DNA of 64,000 nucleotides from Vibrio cyclitrophicus (GCF_024347435.1 NZ_AP025480.1:1178001-1242000); one strand, 5' to 3'. Numbered from the stretch's first letter, positions 19,826-30,529 are shown. Notes: a model not told the origin generated them from the sequence alone. Translations and numbers: made by a program.

Positions 19826-20893
19826 ATGAAAGCGAATAATAAAAAATCCAATAATTTCAGAACACCGCTTCTTATTTCTCTTGGGCTGCACGTCATTTTA
19901 TTCGTTGCGCTCATTTGGGGAGCGGATTTCACGATGTCAGAACCTAAGCCGACAGGGCAGATGGTTCAAGCTGTGGTGATTGACCCTCAGTTGGTTCGCC
20001 AGCAAGCTCAACAGATTCGTCAACAACGAGAAGCCGCGAGCAAGAAAGAGCAAGAACGTCTAGACAAGCTCAGACGTGAAAGTGAACGACTGGAAAAGAA
20101 TCGTAAAGCTGAAGAAGAAAACATTCGCAAGCTGAAAGAGCAGCAAGCGAAAGAAGCAAAAGCGACTCGTGAAGCTGAAAAACGTCGAGTTGAGAAAGAG
20201 AAACAACGTCAAGCTGAAGAAGCGCGTTTACAGCAAGAGCAAAAGAAAGCCGCTAAAGCAGAAGCAGATCGTAAGTTGAAAGAAGCTGCGTTAGTGAAAG
20301 CAGAAAACGAGCGTAAGGCCAAAGAAGCGGCAATCGCAAAAGCGGAACAAGAACGCGTGGCAAAAGAAAAAGCCGCGCAAGAAGCAGCAGACAAAGCTCG
20401 TAAAGAGAAAGAAGCTGCTGAACGCGCCGAAAAGCAACGCATAGCGAAAGAAAAAGAAGCGGCAGCCGCAGCAGAAAAAGCCCGTAAGGCAAAAGAAGCT
20501 GCAGAAAAAGCAGAAAAAGAGCGTAAACAGCAGGAAGCAGCATTGAACGATATCTTTGCTGGGCTTGAAACTGAGTCGACTCAAAATTCTTCGGCGAAAC
20601 AACAATTTATAAGTGATGAAGCACAACGCTATGGTGCGATTTATACTCAACTTATTCAGCAAAACTTACTGTTAGAAGACAGTTATAGAGGGCGCTCTTG
20701 TCGAGTGAACCTTAAGCTTATTCCAACAGGTTCGAATGCGATTTTGGGAAGCTTGAGTATTCTGGATGGTGATAGCCGATTGTGTGCAGCAACCAAGCGT
20801 GCCGTGGCTCAAGTGCAATCTTATCCGTTGCCTAAAGACCCAGACATTGTGAAATCACTGAAAGACATTAACTTAACTGTATCACCAGAGTAA
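19826..20893 (+). CDS. tolA: Tol-Pal system protein TolA
   Basis: A 355-residue protein spanning the periplasm. A single N-terminal membrane helix (about 12-30, LLISLGLHVILFVALIWGA) anchors it. A long Ala/Lys/Glu/Arg-rich helical domain follows (about 60-240), and a compact C-terminal domain binds TolB/Pal. The repetitive middle produces several long spurious open frames on the other strand. It connects the TolQR motor to the outer-membrane Pal complex. Confidence 0.95.
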   Translation: MKANNKKSNNFRTPLLISLGLHVILFVALIWGADFTMSEPKPTGQMVQAVVIDPQLVRQQAQQIRQQREAASKKEQERLDKLRRESERLEKNRKAEEENIRKLKEQQAKEAKATREAEKRRVEKEKQRQAEEARLQQEQKKAAKAEADRKLKEAALVKAENERKAKEAAIAKAEQERVAKEKAAQEAADKARKEKEAAERAEKQRIAKEKEAAAAAEKARKAKEAAEKAEKERKQQEAALNDIFAGLETESTQNSSAKQQFISDEAQRYGAIYTQLIQQNLLLEDSYRGRSCRVNLKLIPTGSNAILGSLSILDGDSRLCAATKRAVAQVQSYPLPKDPDIVKSLKDINLTVSPE

Positions 20894-20905
20894 AAGGACG
20901 AACTT

Positions 20906-22258
20906 GTGTTAAAAAAACTATTACTGAGTTTTGTTTTCATAATAGCGACAAGCAGCCAGTTTGCACATGCAGCGCTGGAGCTGGTTATTACAGACGGTAT
21001 AAACTCTGCAAGACCTATCGCTATTGTACCTTTCCGCTGGGAAGGCGAAGAGCCATTACCACACGATGTATCAGCGGTTATCGCTTCTGACTTACAACGC
21101 AGTGGTAAATTCAGCCCTGTTGCAACAAGCAAAATGCCTCAAACACCCTACAGTGAAGCTGAGGTGGATTTTGATGCTTGGACGAATCTAGGTGTTGATT
21201 CATTGCTTACCGGTAGCATCACTAAGAATGCCGAAGGGCAGTATGTGGTTAATTACCAATTGATCGACATTGTTCGTGGTCAGTTAACCAAAGGGCAAAG
21301 CCGCGCGTTGAGTGATGAAGGCCAACTCGTACTTTCTAAAGACCACGTTCTATTTAACAAGAAAGCGACGGTTCCAGGTAAACGCTTGAGAGAGTATGCG
21401 CACCGTATAGCTGACTTAGTTTATGAAGAGCTGACTGGTGAAAAAGGGGCGTTTTTAACCCGTATTTCTTATGTGGTCGTAAACGATAAAGACCAATACC
21501 CATACCAACTTCGTGTGGCTGACTATGACGGTTTCAACGAGCGCTTAGTGCTTCGTTCTAAGCAGCCTCTGATGTCACCAGCATGGTCACCAGACGGTAA
21601 GAAGCTTGCTTATGTGAGTTTCCAAAATGGCCAAGCTGAAATATTCATTATGAATATTTATACCGGTGAACGTGAGAAGGTGACGTCATACCCTCGTCAC
21701 AATGGTGCGCCAAGATTCTCACCGGATGGTAAAACATTGGCATTGGTATTATCGAAGACAGGCAGCCTTCAGGTATACACACTTGACCTTGCTAGTCGTA
21801 AGCTGACTCAGATTACTCGTGGTCGTTCAAATAATACTGAACCGTTCTGGCACCCAGATGGCAAGTCTCTTATTTTTACCTCGGATCGTGGTGGTAAACC
21901 TCAGATTTATAATGTAAATTTGTCAAATAACTCGACGTCTCGTATTACTTGGCAAGGTAGCCAAAACCTAGGTGGTCAAATCACCCCTGATGGACGATTC
22001 ATGATCATGGTCAATCGTAGTAATTCAGGTTTCAACTTGGCGAAACAGGATTTGGAAACGGGTGCGGTTCAGGTACTAACAAAAACTCTGTTAGATGAAT
22101 CCCCAAGTATTGCACCGAATGGAGGTATGGTTATCTATAGCTCTATTTACAATAAAACAAATGTACTATCGATGGTTTCTATCGATGGCCGTTTTAAAGC
22201 TAGATTACCGGCAACCAACGGACGCGTAAGAGCGCCGGCATGGTCACCGTTCCTCTAG
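20906..22258 (+). CDS. tolB: Tol-Pal system beta-propeller protein TolB
   Basis: A 450-residue periplasmic protein. The start is GTG with AAAGGA 8 bases before, followed by a signal peptide ending near QFAHAA (about residue 22). An N-terminal alpha/beta domain is followed by a six-bladed propeller with repeated [15 protein letters not shown] and [18 protein letters not shown] motifs. It binds Pal and TolA. The 112-base gap to pal may contain a separate promoter. Confidence 0.97.
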   Translation: MLKKLLLSFVFIIATSSQFAHAALELVITDGINSARPIAIVPFRWEGEEPLPHDVSAVIASDLQRSGKFSPVATSKMPQTPYSEAEVDFDAWTNLGVDSLLTGSITKNAEGQYVVNYQLIDIVRGQLTKGQSRALSDEGQLVLSKDHVLFNKKATVPGKRLREYAHRIADLVYEELTGEKGAFLTRISYVVVNDKDQYPYQLRVADYDGFNERLVLRSKQPLMSPAWSPDGKKLAYVSFQNGQAEIFIMNIYTGEREKVTSYPRHNGAPRFSPDGKTLALVLSKTGSLQVYTLDLASRKLTQITRGRSNNTEPFWHPDGKSLIFTSDRGGKPQIYNVNLSNNSTSRITWQGSQNLGGQITPDGRFMIMVNRSNSGFNLAKQDLETGAVQVLTKTLLDESPSIAPNGGMVIYSSIYNKTNVLSMVSIDGRFKARLPATNGRVRAPAWSPFL

Positions 22259-22370
22259 GTAAAGTGATACATTCTATTAGCTATTGATAGTGTTAACTAT
22301 TGTGGCATTTAACTATCTATAGCACTTAGTCGGCTGTAGAAACTAAGTTTGATAACGTAAGGAAAAAAAG

Positions 22371-22913
22371 ATGCAACTTAACAAAGTTCTTAAAGGCTTG
22401 ATGATTGCACTACCAGTGATGGCAGTAACGGCATGTAGCTCAACTGATGAAGCAACATCTGCAACATCTGGTACTGAAAGCAACCAAACAACTTCAGGTA
22501 CAGAAGGCAACGTAGATACAACTGTTGTAACGCCAATTGACGCTAACGGTCAACTGTCTGAGCAAGAGCTTAAAGAGCAAGCGCTACGTGAAACTCAAAC
22601 AATCTACTTCGCATTCGATAACTCTACTATCGCTGGCGACTATGAAGAAATGCTAGCAGCTCACGCAGCTTACCTAGTTAAGAACGTTGACATGAACGTT
22701 ACTATCGAAGGTCACGCTGATGAGCGCGGTACTCCTGAGTACAACATCGCACTTGGCGAGCGCCGTGCACAAGCTGTAGCGAAATACCTACAAGCTCTAG
22801 GTGTTCAAGCTGACCAAATCTCTATCGTAAGCTACGGTGAAGAGAAGCCACTTCTTCTTGGTCAATCTGAAGATGTGTACGCTAAAAACCGTCGCGCAGT
22901 ACTAGTTTACTAA
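22371..22913 (+). CDS. pal: Peptidoglycan-associated lipoprotein Pal
   Basis: A 180-residue outer-membrane lipoprotein. The lipobox VTAC places the lipid cysteine at residue 22. A Ser/Thr-rich linker (about 25-60) precedes the OmpA-like peptidoglycan-binding domain, with [20 protein letters not shown] at about 112-131. Pal holds the outer membrane to the wall through the Tol system. Codon use is strongly biased, fitting an abundant protein. The start has AAGGA upstream. Confidence 0.98.
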   Translation: MQLNKVLKGLMIALPVMAVTACSSTDEATSATSGTESNQTTSGTEGNVDTTVVTPIDANGQLSEQELKEQALRETQTIYFAFDNSTIAGDYEEMLAAHAAYLVKNVDMNVTIEGHADERGTPEYNIALGERRAQAVAKYLQALGVQADQISIVSYGEEKPLLLGQSEDVYAKNRRAVLVY

Positions 22914-22946
22914 TTTTAGTAGATTATATAATTGAGGAATTGCCTC

Positions 22947-23729
22947 ATGTTCAGTAACACAAAGCGAGTCATTTTGCTTTCGTTACTGGCAAGTGCAGCG
23001 AACATTGCGTTCGCTGCACCAGCCCCAGTATCCGATCTCAATAGCACCGCAACTAATTCAACATCTTCCTCTCGATCAGCATCTAACGAATCAGATATTG
23101 AGCGTTTAGAGCGCCTGCTTCAAAATCGAAACCTCGTTCAGCTTCAAATGCAACAGCAAATCGACGACATGGCACTGGAGATCAGTGAACTTCGTGGTGA
23201 GCTGGAACGAAACAGTTACGATATGAAACAAATGCTAGAGCGCCAACGTGAACTGTTCATTGAACTGGATCGTGTAAGAGGCGAGGTGAAAGCAGCCGGA
23301 ACAGCAACGGTAGCAGTAGCAGTGAGCGAAGGCTCTAAAGATGCCTCTGGTACGTTCAGTACCGATGTTGATGAGCAAACCGCTTATCAAAATGCTGTAG
23401 ACATGATTCTAAAGCAACGAGACTACACGGGTGCTATCGCAGCATTCCAAAAGTTTCAAAAAGACTTCCCAGATTCTACTTTCACGCCTAATTCTCATTA
23501 CTGGTTAGGTCAGCTTTATTTTGCTAAGAAGCAAGATAAAGAAGCCGTGAAAAGTTTTGCCGCTGTTGTATCTTACAAAGACTCAAATAAGCGAGCAGAT
23601 GCTCTGGTTAAGCTTGGTGATATAGCAACGCGTAACAACAATGCGACGCAAGCTAAAAAATATTACCAACAAGTCGTGACCGAGTATCCAAACAGTGCCT
23701 CGGCAAAAGTGGCTAAGACTCACTTATAA
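22947..23729 (+). CDS. cpoB: Cell division coordinator CpoB (YbgF)
   Basis: A 260-residue periplasmic protein that links peptidoglycan synthesis to outer-membrane constriction. I chose ATG 22947 (preceded by GAGG) over an upstream TTG. The signal peptide ends near ANIAFA (about 24). A coiled coil (about 50-105) leads into TPR repeats (about 140-255; for example FPDSTFTPNSHYWLGQLYF). It is the last gene of the tol-pal operon, before a terminator. Confidence 0.93.
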   Translation: MFSNTKRVILLSLLASAANIAFAAPAPVSDLNSTATNSTSSSRSASNESDIERLERLLQNRNLVQLQMQQQIDDMALEISELRGELERNSYDMKQMLERQRELFIELDRVRGEVKAAGTATVAVAVSEGSKDASGTFSTDVDEQTAYQNAVDMILKQRDYTGAIAAFQKFQKDFPDSTFTPNSHYWLGQLYFAKKQDKEAVKSFAAVVSYKDSNKRADALVKLGDIATRNNNATQAKKYYQQVVTEYPNSASAKVAKTHL

Positions 23730-23738
23730 ATCAAAAAT

Positions 23739-23763
23739 AGAGGTGCTTAGGTACCTCTTTTTT
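23739..23763 (+). terminator. Terminator of the tol-pal operon
   Basis: AGAGGT and ACCTCT pair around an 8-base loop and run directly into T residues. Confidence 0.8.
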
Positions 23764-23894
23764 ATATCCGCAGTATTTCGATAAATACTGGCTTACTGCT
23801 GTTAGGTAAACAGTTACTCCCTTCGTAATAGTTACATAAAGACTTGTTTATGCTTTTTGAGTATTAGCGAGTAGCCGTTTGCAACCAATCCTTT

Positions 23895-23923
23895 TTGATC
23901 CCAATCGCTGTCCTGTGTAGAAT
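23895..23923 (+). promoter_or_regulatory. Promoter of nadA
   Basis: TTGATC (23895-23900) and TAGAAT (23918-23923) are exactly 17 bases apart, 38 bases before the nadA ATG. Confidence 0.65.
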
Positions 23924-23961
23924 ACTCGGATTCTCGGAAGAAGTTGCGTAGAGCAAGAGCA

Positions 23962-25023
23962 ATGAGTCATATACTAGATAAAATTGATACAGTTTACCCG
24001 TTTCCGCCTAAGCCAGTTCCTTTGAGTGATGCTCAGAAACAGGCACACATCGCGAATATCAAAACACTACTTCAAGAAAAAGATGCAGTTCTAATTGCAC
24101 ACTACTACACAGACCCTGAAATTCAGGCTCTGGCTGAAGATACTGGTGGTTTTGTTGGCGATTCATTGGAAATGGCCAAGTTTGGTAACCGTCATTCAGC
24201 AAGTACGCTGATCATCGCTGGTGTTCGTTTCATGGGTGAATCTGCAAAGATTCTGACTCCCGAGAAGCGCATATTAATGCCAACGCTTGAAGCGGAATGT
24301 TCACTTGACCTTGGCTGTCCTGCTGATAAATTTACAGAATTTTGTGATGCTCATCCTGACCATACTGTGGTTGTATACGCGAACACCTCTGCGGCTGTTA
24401 AAGCTCGTGCAGACTGGGTGGTTACGTCGAGTATCGCTTTAGAAATCGTTGAAAGCCTAGACGCCGAAGGCAAACCCATTATTTGGGGCCCAGACCGTCA
24501 CCTAGGTTCTTATATCGCAAATCAAACTGGCGCCGACATGCTGCTTTGGCAAGGTGAGTGTATCGTTCATGATGAGTTCTCAGCTGATGCTTTGAAGAAA
24601 ATGAAATCGGTATACCCAGAAGCGGCTATTTTGGTTCACCCAGAATCACCAGCAAGTGTGGTTGAACTGGCGGATGCTGTAGGTTCAACAAGCCAGCTTA
24701 TTAAGAAGGCGAAAGAGCTTCCTCACCCACAGATGATCGTGGCGACAGACAAAGGCATCTTCTTCAAGATGCAGCAATTGGTTCCTGAAAAAGAACTGAT
24801 TGAAGCGCCAACAGCGGGTGCTGGTGCAACTTGTCGCAGCTGTGCACACTGTCCTTGGATGGCGATGAATGGCCTTGAAGCGATTGAAAATGCGCTTGAG
24901 AACGGTGGTGAGCAACACGAGATCTTCGTTTCTGACGAACTGCGTGTGAAGTCTCTTATCCCACTGAACCGCATGCTAGATTTTGCTGAGCAGTTAAATG
25001 TGCAGGTAAAAGGTAACGCGTAA
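23962..25023 (+). CDS. nadA: Quinolinate synthase A
   Basis: A 353-residue 4Fe-4S enzyme that condenses iminoaspartate with dihydroxyacetone phosphate to quinolinate in NAD synthesis. I use ATG 23962 rather than an in-frame TTG 18 bases upstream. Seen are [17 protein letters not shown] (about 59-75), the cluster cysteine regions [14 protein letters not shown] (about 112-125) and [14 protein letters not shown] (about 292-305), and [12 protein letters not shown] near the N-terminus. It has its own promoter and terminator. Confidence 0.97.
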   Translation: MSHILDKIDTVYPFPPKPVPLSDAQKQAHIANIKTLLQEKDAVLIAHYYTDPEIQALAEDTGGFVGDSLEMAKFGNRHSASTLIIAGVRFMGESAKILTPEKRILMPTLEAECSLDLGCPADKFTEFCDAHPDHTVVVYANTSAAVKARADWVVTSSIALEIVESLDAEGKPIIWGPDRHLGSYIANQTGADMLLWQGECIVHDEFSADALKKMKSVYPEAAILVHPESPASVVELADAVGSTSQLIKKAKELPHPQMIVATDKGIFFKMQQLVPEKELIEAPTAGAGATCRSCAHCPWMAMNGLEAIENALENGGEQHEIFVSDELRVKSLIPLNRMLDFAEQLNVQVKGNA

Positions 25024-25046
25024 GCCGTTCTTTTATCTAACCAACG

Positions 25047-25075
25047 AAAAACCAGCCAATAGTGCTGGTTTTTTT
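25047..25075 (+). terminator. Terminator after nadA
   Basis: AAAACCAGC and GCTGGTTTTT pair around a short loop, ending in seven T. Confidence 0.88.
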
Positions 25076-25197
25076 GTGTCTAAAGATAGCTCGCTAGTAT
25101 CAATCTTGTGGTCATGTATCTTTTTCTGATGATACATCTTGTTGATATCAGGTATTTTTTCTAGCATGTAAGTAAGATCGAAGGATTTGAGGCTCGA

Positions 25198-26229
25198 ATG
25201 ATAATCTGGTTACAACTCAAACGTTGGGTCAAAGCAAATATCTTTGTTTTGAATGGAAAAAACTTACTGTTCACCTTCTTAGGCTACGTATTTCTGTCGT
25301 GGTCGAGTTTGTATTTAGCGGGTGAAACAGCGCTAACCAGCTCGTTTACCACGTTCGCTTACTACCTAGTCGTGACTGCGTCTACGGTTGGCTACGGTGA
25401 TTTATCGCCCACAACAGAAGCAGGGCAATGGATCGTTATATTGTTTGTGATTCCGGGTGGACTGAGTCTTTTCGCGGCCTTGCTAGGTAAGGTAGCGACA
25501 GAAGGTGTTGAATATTGGCGAGCGGGCTTGCTAGGAAAAAGGAGAGTTAGAGTGGACAACCACATTTTGATGCTTGGGTGGAATGAACAAAGAACGATTC
25601 ATCTAATTCGTATGTTACAGCATGAAGAAACGGGTAAGCGACCAATAGTGTTGTGTACTCGTTCGGATATTGAAAATCCGTTACCTGGAGAAATCAACTT
25701 TGTTAAAGTGAACAGCTACACTGATGGCAAAGAGATGGAGAAAACCGGTATCGAGTCAGCCAGTTGTATCTTGATTGATAACCCAGAAGACGACATTACA
25801 TTATCCGCGGCACTTTACTGCGCGAATCGAAACCCTAAAGCGCATCTACTCGTTTACTTTAAAGATGAAGCATTGAGTGATCTGCTACATAAACATTGTC
25901 CTAATTCTGAGTGTATACCAGCAGTCGGTGCTGAAATGTTGGCAAAGGCTGCGGTTGATCCAGGATCAAGTGCGTTGCATCAAGAGCTATTGAGTTCTAC
26001 AAGGGGGATGACACAGTATTCAACCTATTACCCTAAAGATGCCGAGCCTGTCACCGTTGCGCCAATCTTCTCGGCGTTTAAAAAGAAGTATCAAGCAACG
26101 TTGATTGCAATAGATTCCGGTAGCGGAATTGAACTCAACCCAGAATTGGATCAAGTGGTTAGTAGTGGGACCAAGTTGTTTTATATCGCCGATGAGCGAA
26201 TTGATGATTTTGATTGGAAAGGCTTTTAG
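25198..26229 (+). CDS. Potassium channel family protein with RCK/TrkA-N-like domain
   Basis: A 343-residue two-helix ion channel. The first membrane segment is at about 22-42, the selectivity filter TASTVGYGDLSP at about 59-70, and the second segment at about 76-97. The soluble remainder resembles an RCK/TrkA-N nucleotide-binding domain, opening with HILMLGWNEQ (about 117); this departs from the usual GxGxxG, so NAD binding is uncertain. It is probably a ligand-gated K+ channel of the inner membrane. It stands alone, convergent with the YecA-family gene. Confidence 0.85.
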   Translation: MIIWLQLKRWVKANIFVLNGKNLLFTFLGYVFLSWSSLYLAGETALTSSFTTFAYYLVVTASTVGYGDLSPTTEAGQWIVILFVIPGGLSLFAALLGKVATEGVEYWRAGLLGKRRVRVDNHILMLGWNEQRTIHLIRMLQHEETGKRPIVLCTRSDIENPLPGEINFVKVNSYTDGKEMEKTGIESASCILIDNPEDDITLSAALYCANRNPKAHLLVYFKDEALSDLLHKHCPNSECIPAVGAEMLAKAAVDPGSSALHQELLSSTRGMTQYSTYYPKDAEPVTVAPIFSAFKKKYQATLIAIDSGSGIELNPELDQVVSSGTKLFYIADERIDDFDWKGF

Positions 26230-26253
26230 AACGCGTATTTGATTTCTTTTCAA

Positions 26254-26287
26254 ACAAAAAAAGGCCTCATCGAGAGGCCTTCTTTAT
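26254..26287. terminator. Bidirectional terminator
   Basis: AAGGCCTC and GAGGCCTT pair around a 5-base loop, with an A run on the left and T-rich sequence on the right. It serves the channel gene and the convergent YecA-family gene. Confidence 0.88.
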
Positions 26288-26303
26288 ATCTAGCTAATCA
26301 TTA

Positions 26304-26873
26304 TTATTGAGCTTCAGCTAATGCGATGCCGCGTTGCGTTAGCCCACAAAGCATCACAGGAACAGCGTTAAAGATCTCTTCGAATTGTTCAAGACCTTCA
26401 ATACCTTGCTCTGCAAGTGTTGCAATTGAGGTTTCAGGATCGTACAGCATACTTAGTGAAAGCAGTACACCGCCAACTAACGCGTTGTCTTCACTGTCTT
26501 CAGGCATCAGAGTCTCCCAGTCGTCACGTGCAATCTGCCAGCCTTGAAGTAAGCCTTCACAAAAATCACGAGCTGCTGTGTTTACCACTTCCTCGTCATC
26601 TAATTGACAAGCTTCAGGCCAAACCCAAGTGCCTTCGATTAACTCTGGGCGAGTTTTGTTCCAAAGCGCGATGATAACTTCAATGTAGCTTTCAAGCTGT
26701 TCACCATCAGTAAAAGGAGCGACTTCTTCACCCCCCCAAAGGAATGGTAGCCACTCGTGCGGGGTTAACACATTAGGCGACGCTGCCATTGCAGTGACAA
26801 ATCCCATAGTTTTGTGTTCTGTGATTAGCTTTCCTTCCAACTCTGGAAGCGCAAGAATATCTTGTAAAGTCAA
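26304..26873 (-). CDS. YecA/UPF0149 family protein
   Basis: A protein of about 190 residues in the YecA/UPF0149 family, whose function is unknown. Typical parts are LITEHKTMGFVTAMAASPNVL near the start, EWLPFLWGG, and DFCEGLLQGWQIARDDW in the middle. No SEC-C zinc tail is present. I chose TTG 26873, giving MTLQDILALPELEGK; a GTG at 26906 adds 11 residues, and neither has a good ribosome-binding site. It is divergent from the hybrid kinase gene. Confidence 0.82.
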   Translation of the reverse strand: MTLQDILALPELEGKLITEHKTMGFVTAMAASPNVLTPHEWLPFLWGGEEVAPFTDGEQLESYIEVIIALWNKTRPELIEGTWVWPEACQLDDEEVVNTAARDFCEGLLQGWQIARDDWETLMPEDSEDNALVGGVLLSLSMLYDPETSIATLAEQGIEGLEQFEEIFNAVPVMLCGLTQRGIALAEAQ

Positions 26874-27010
26874 AGTGAGGTACCGTAAAAGGGAACATAT
26901 TTGCACTTATAGTACCAATGAACTTACACCAATCAAGCTTCAATCTAAAAAGGCTTGATGTCATTGATGATAAACACTAGGTTTAACAGAAAAGAAAACA
27001 ATAAAAAATT

Positions 27011-29578
27011 ATGCAGATACGGTCGTCTTTAAAGAAAAAAAGCATGGTAGCGCTTAGCTTATACCTTGCAATGTTTATCGCTATTGTCGGTAGTGTGACG
27101 TATTACGTCGTAGAATCCCCTGTGCGAGCCAAATTACAAGAGAACCTAGATCTCCGTACAGAGCTTCTTTCTGCATTGATTACAGAACCTCTCAATAGCT
27201 CTGAAGGCTTTGTTGACAGTTTAGTTGGTCTTGCTCAGGCACAACGAAGCGGTGCTGAGGTCCTTCCTTTGTTTAAGTCGATGTTGGCGGCAAGTGACAA
27301 CACGATCGTCAGTGCAGGTATTTGGCCAGAACCTTATATGTTCAATCCTCAAATGCAACTGAATAGTTATTTTTTCAATAAAGCAGACGATGGCAAGATT
27401 GACCAGCTGTTCTCTTATAACAATCCTAAGACTGCACCTTATCATCAAGAGTATTGGTATACCTCCGTCATTAACAGAAGCCAGGGAACCATTTTGTGGA
27501 GTGATGTTTATATCGATCCATACACCCATGTTCGAATGATCACCGCTTCATCCCCTTATTATTATGATGGCATCTTTGCTGGCGTGGCAACGGTGGATCT
27601 CTCTCTCGAAGAGTTATTGGGTTTTATTAAGAACCATGCGGAAGAGTATGATCTTGGTATTACGCTTAGGGACAAACTTAACCAAGTCTTGGTGTCTCAT
27701 AATTTCAATCTTGTTGAAGGGATCTACATCAGTAGTAATCAATTTGGTGAATTCGGTTGGCAAGTTGATGTGGTTAACTCTAAGTCACGCGTTGCAGACG
27801 AAGTGTTTCGTCAAGTCATGAGTATCGAAGGCGGCATTGTACCTCTATTACTACTGTGTGTGATGGCGGGTTATTACTTGTTAAACCGCTATTTGATTAG
27901 CCCAATTACCGCCATTGCAGCAAAGGTCGATGGTTCTAAAGCCGGTGAAATCATTGATGTTGAGTACTCAAGCCAAGATGAAATCGGTCATTTGATCAAA
28001 ACCTTTAATGAAAAGACCATTTACCTCGAAGCGGAAAAGGTTAAAGCTCAAGCATCAACTAATGCGAAAACTGCTTTTCTGGCAACGTTGTCACATGAAA
28101 TCCGTACCCCGATGAACGGGGTATTGGGTACCGCACAAATCCTACTTAAAACCCCTTTAAATACAGAGCAAGAAAAGCACCTTAAGAGTTTGTATGAGTC
28201 TGGCGATCATATGATGACACTGCTGAATGAGATCCTAGACTTTTCAAAGATCGAGCAGGGTAGGTTGGATCTTGATGAAACGCGTTTTCCTTTAGATTCA
28301 ATCATTGGCAGTATCAACAGCGTCTACTACACATTGTCTTCTGAAAAAGGGCTCCAATTTAAGGTTTATTCTGAGGTGCCTTCTGGGCGTTGGTACTTCT
28401 CGGATAAGGCTCGGCTGCGCCAGATCTTGTTCAACCTATTAAACAATGCTGTGAAGTTTACCTCCAGAGGTTTTGTCGAGGTGTATTTTAAAGAAGTTGT
28501 TGAAGGAAATGACACCTACCTCAGTATTCGAGTTCGTGACACCGGGATTGGCATTTCCAAAGAAGCGCAAAAGCGTATCTTTAAACCTTTTGAACAAGCA
28601 GAATCTTCGACTACAAGACGTTTTGGTGGTACCGGCCTAGGCTTAGCGATCGTGAAGAAAATTGCTCAGCTGATGGATGGTAGTATTACGGTTACTAGTG
28701 AAGAAGGAATAGGTACGAGCTTCGACGTTCGGTTGAAAATCCAACCTTGTCAACCGGGTGAGATAGAGAGCTTGCCACACAAAAAGTTAGATTATTCTGG
28801 CTTAAAAGTGCTGATTGTTGAGGATAACCGAACCAATACCGTCATTATTGAAACGTTCATGAGCAGTAAAGGCTTCATGTGCAAAAGTGTCGAAAATGGT
28901 GAGCTTGCGATACAAGCTGTGGTCGCAGAGCATTTTGATTTGGTGTTGATGGATAACCATATGCCAGTGATGGATGGCGTTGAATCAACAACAGCTATTC
29001 GCGCTTTAATCGGTGATGTTTCATCAGTTTTAATATTTGGTTGTACTGCCGATGTCTTTAAAGAGACTCGCGAACGAATGCTTGGCGCTGGTGTGGATTA
29101 CATTGTCGCCAAGCCCATTGATGAACGTGAATTAGACGACGCTTTATTCCGTTATTCGCATAAGCTTTACCAATTCCATGAAGATGAAGGTTATGAGGAA
29201 GGACGTATTGATGAAGTTCACCAAGAAACAGTTAGCAATGAAAAAATGAGCAAGGACTTGGTGCGTCATAATCATAATGTGAACTCCCAGAGAACGCATC
29301 TTCATGGACAGAAGAGCCAAAGTCGTTCTCTACCTAAACCCGATCTACGAAACAAAGATAATACTGAAGAGCTGTTAGTGACGTTGTATGTAGCACTTGA
29401 AGACAATAACCTAGAGTTGATTCAATTTGCATTGGAGAGCTTACGTCTACACATTAAGCCTATGAATAATCCCGAATTGTCATCTCAAGTCGATAAAGCT
29501 CTAGAGCAGGTTTCTATGGGAGCTCCTCCTACTCAAGACACTATTAATATCATTACTGTAAATTTACCTATGGCTTGA
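27011..29578 (+). CDS. Hybrid sensor histidine kinase/response regulator
   Basis: An 855-residue inner-membrane kinase. A membrane helix (about 13-33), a periplasmic dCache-like sensor (about 35-275) and a second helix (about 277-296) lead to a HAMP region. The HisKA domain has [16 protein letters not shown] (about 357-372), and the HATPase has DTGIGI and [16 protein letters not shown] receiver follows (about 595-715, VEDNRTN and [11 protein letters not shown]). The last 90 residues resemble a helical Hpt domain, but I see no HxxKG-type histidine. It is unpaired with any regulator gene, and the ligand is unknown. Confidence 0.92.
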   Translation: MQIRSSLKKKSMVALSLYLAMFIAIVGSVTYYVVESPVRAKLQENLDLRTELLSALITEPLNSSEGFVDSLVGLAQAQRSGAEVLPLFKSMLAASDNTIVSAGIWPEPYMFNPQMQLNSYFFNKADDGKIDQLFSYNNPKTAPYHQEYWYTSVINRSQGTILWSDVYIDPYTHVRMITASSPYYYDGIFAGVATVDLSLEELLGFIKNHAEEYDLGITLRDKLNQVLVSHNFNLVEGIYISSNQFGEFGWQVDVVNSKSRVADEVFRQVMSIEGGIVPLLLLCVMAGYYLLNRYLISPITAIAAKVDGSKAGEIIDVEYSSQDEIGHLIKTFNEKTIYLEAEKVKAQASTNAKTAFLATLSHEIRTPMNGVLGTAQILLKTPLNTEQEKHLKSLYESGDHMMTLLNEILDFSKIEQGRLDLDETRFPLDSIIGSINSVYYTLSSEKGLQFKVYSEVPSGRWYFSDKARLRQILFNLLNNAVKFTSRGFVEVYFKEVVEGNDTYLSIRVRDTGIGISKEAQKRIFKPFEQAESSTTRRFGGTGLGLAIVKKIAQLMDGSITVTSEEGIGTSFDVRLKIQPCQPGEIESLPHKKLDYSGLKVLIVEDNRTNTVIIETFMSSKGFMCKSVENGELAIQAVVAEHFDLVLMDNHMPVMDGVESTTAIRALIGDVSSVLIFGCTADVFKETRERMLGAGVDYIVAKPIDERELDDALFRYSHKLYQFHEDEGYEEGRIDEVHQETVSNEKMSKDLVRHNHNVNSQRTHLHGQKSQSRSLPKPDLRNKDNTEELLVTLYVALEDNNLELIQFALESLRLHIKPMNNPELSSQVDKALEQVSMGAPPTQDTINIITVNLPMA

Positions 29579-29751
29579 GTGTTATTTAATTACAGAAAGT
29601 AAACAACGAATTGCCCGTTATTTGACCTGTGTATGATTTTCTGGTGGAAGTGACTGCTTTTTAAATGGTTTTTGGTTGTTAATTTACAACTTGATTTTTA
29701 ATTTGGAATGTATGACTGCTTAAGTTGTGTTTTAATAGCGACATTATCTGG

Positions 29752-29771
29752 CAAGGTTAAAAAAAACCTTG
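29752..29771 (+). terminator. Hairpin downstream of the hybrid kinase gene
   Basis: CAAGGTT and AACCTTG pair around a 6-base A loop and are followed by TTTATAT. It lies 174 bases after the kinase stop and may terminate it, or be part of the alaE leader. Confidence 0.5.
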
Positions 29772-29786
29772 TTTATATGTTACTAA

Positions 29787-29806
29787 ATCACTATCCAAGT
29801 AGTGAT
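29787..29806 (+). promoter_or_regulatory. Perfect inverted repeat in front of alaE
   Basis: ATCACTA and TAGTGAT are perfect 7-base arms around 6 bases, ending 20 bases before the alaE ATG. It could be an operator or an RNA hairpin near the ribosome-binding site. Confidence 0.45.
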
Positions 29807-29826
29807 ATATTTTAGGTTTATTGTCA

Positions 29827-30276
29827 ATGAAATCTCGTGGTCCATTTTGTATTCGTAACGCCGCTGCGGATACATTTGCTATGGTAATTTTCTGTTTTAT
29901 CTCTGGCATGATCGTAGAAGTGTTTATCTCAGGTATGACGTTCGAGCAATCTCTTGCTTCACGAACGTTGTCTATTCCGGTAAATATTGCTATTGCTTGG
30001 CCTTATGGTGTCTTTCGTGACTGGTTCTTGTGCAATGGTGCAAAGCTTTCACAAAGCTCTTTGATGAAGAATTTGTCCGACCTAATGGCTTACGTGTTAT
30101 TCCAGTCTCCTGTTTATGCAGGTATCTTGTTGGCTGTTGGTGCTTCAAGCGAGCAGATCGTGACCGCAGTCACCAGTAATGCGGTTATCTCATGTGGTAT
30201 GGGTGTACTTTACGGTTACTTCCTAGATATGTGCCGCAAATGGTTTCGAGTTCCGGGCTACTCCCAACAAGCGTAG
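29827..30276 (+). CDS. alaE: L-alanine exporter AlaE
   Basis: A 149-residue inner-membrane protein, the same length as E. coli AlaE, which exports L-alanine. Matching stretches are [46 protein letters not shown] and the C-terminal [16 protein letters not shown]. About four membrane segments are visible. ATG 29827 fits the family length; a TTG two codons earlier lies closer to the AGG motif. It precedes tRNA-Ser. Confidence 0.93.
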   Translation: MKSRGPFCIRNAAADTFAMVIFCFISGMIVEVFISGMTFEQSLASRTLSIPVNIAIAWPYGVFRDWFLCNGAKLSQSSLMKNLSDLMAYVLFQSPVYAGILLAVGASSEQIVTAVTSNAVISCGMGVLYGYFLDMCRKWFRVPGYSQQA

Positions 30277-30438
30277 GCACAAAGGCACAATGAAATTTGG
30301 TTTGTTTTTGATCTAATGAGTTAATTTGTAATCGAACAAACTGAAAAAGGTACTTTTTTTGATAATGCCCCTTGACCAAAGCAAGCAGAATCAATAAAGT
30401 AGCGCCTCGTTGAGCAACAAGCTCGACACAAAATTTGT

Positions 30439-30529
30439 GGAAGGATGGCTGAGTGGCTTAAGGCGCTCGCCTGGAAAGCGAGTATACGTTTATAGCGTAT
30501 CTGGGGTTCAAATCCCCATCCTTCCACCA
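30439..30529 (+). tRNA. tRNA-Ser (anticodon GGA)
   Basis: A 91-base class II tRNA including CCA. The acceptor arms GGAAGGA and TCCTTCC pair, the anticodon stem CTCGC/GCGAG encloses CTGGAAA with anticodon GGA, a long variable arm follows, and the T-loop GGTTCAAATCC is normal. The 3' end is encoded as ACCA, so the discriminator base reads A rather than the G expected for serine tRNAs. A terminator follows directly. Confidence 0.97.

Noticed and set aside
20209..20662. Long Cys/Phe/Leu-rich open frames opposite tolA
   Set aside because: They are complements of the Ala/Lys/Glu-rich repeat region of tolA, with no start signal.
23764..23894. tRNA cluster expected after cpoB by analogy with E. coli
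   Set aside because: No cloverleaf, T-loop or CCA is visible; only a short GTATTT/AAATAC hairpin.
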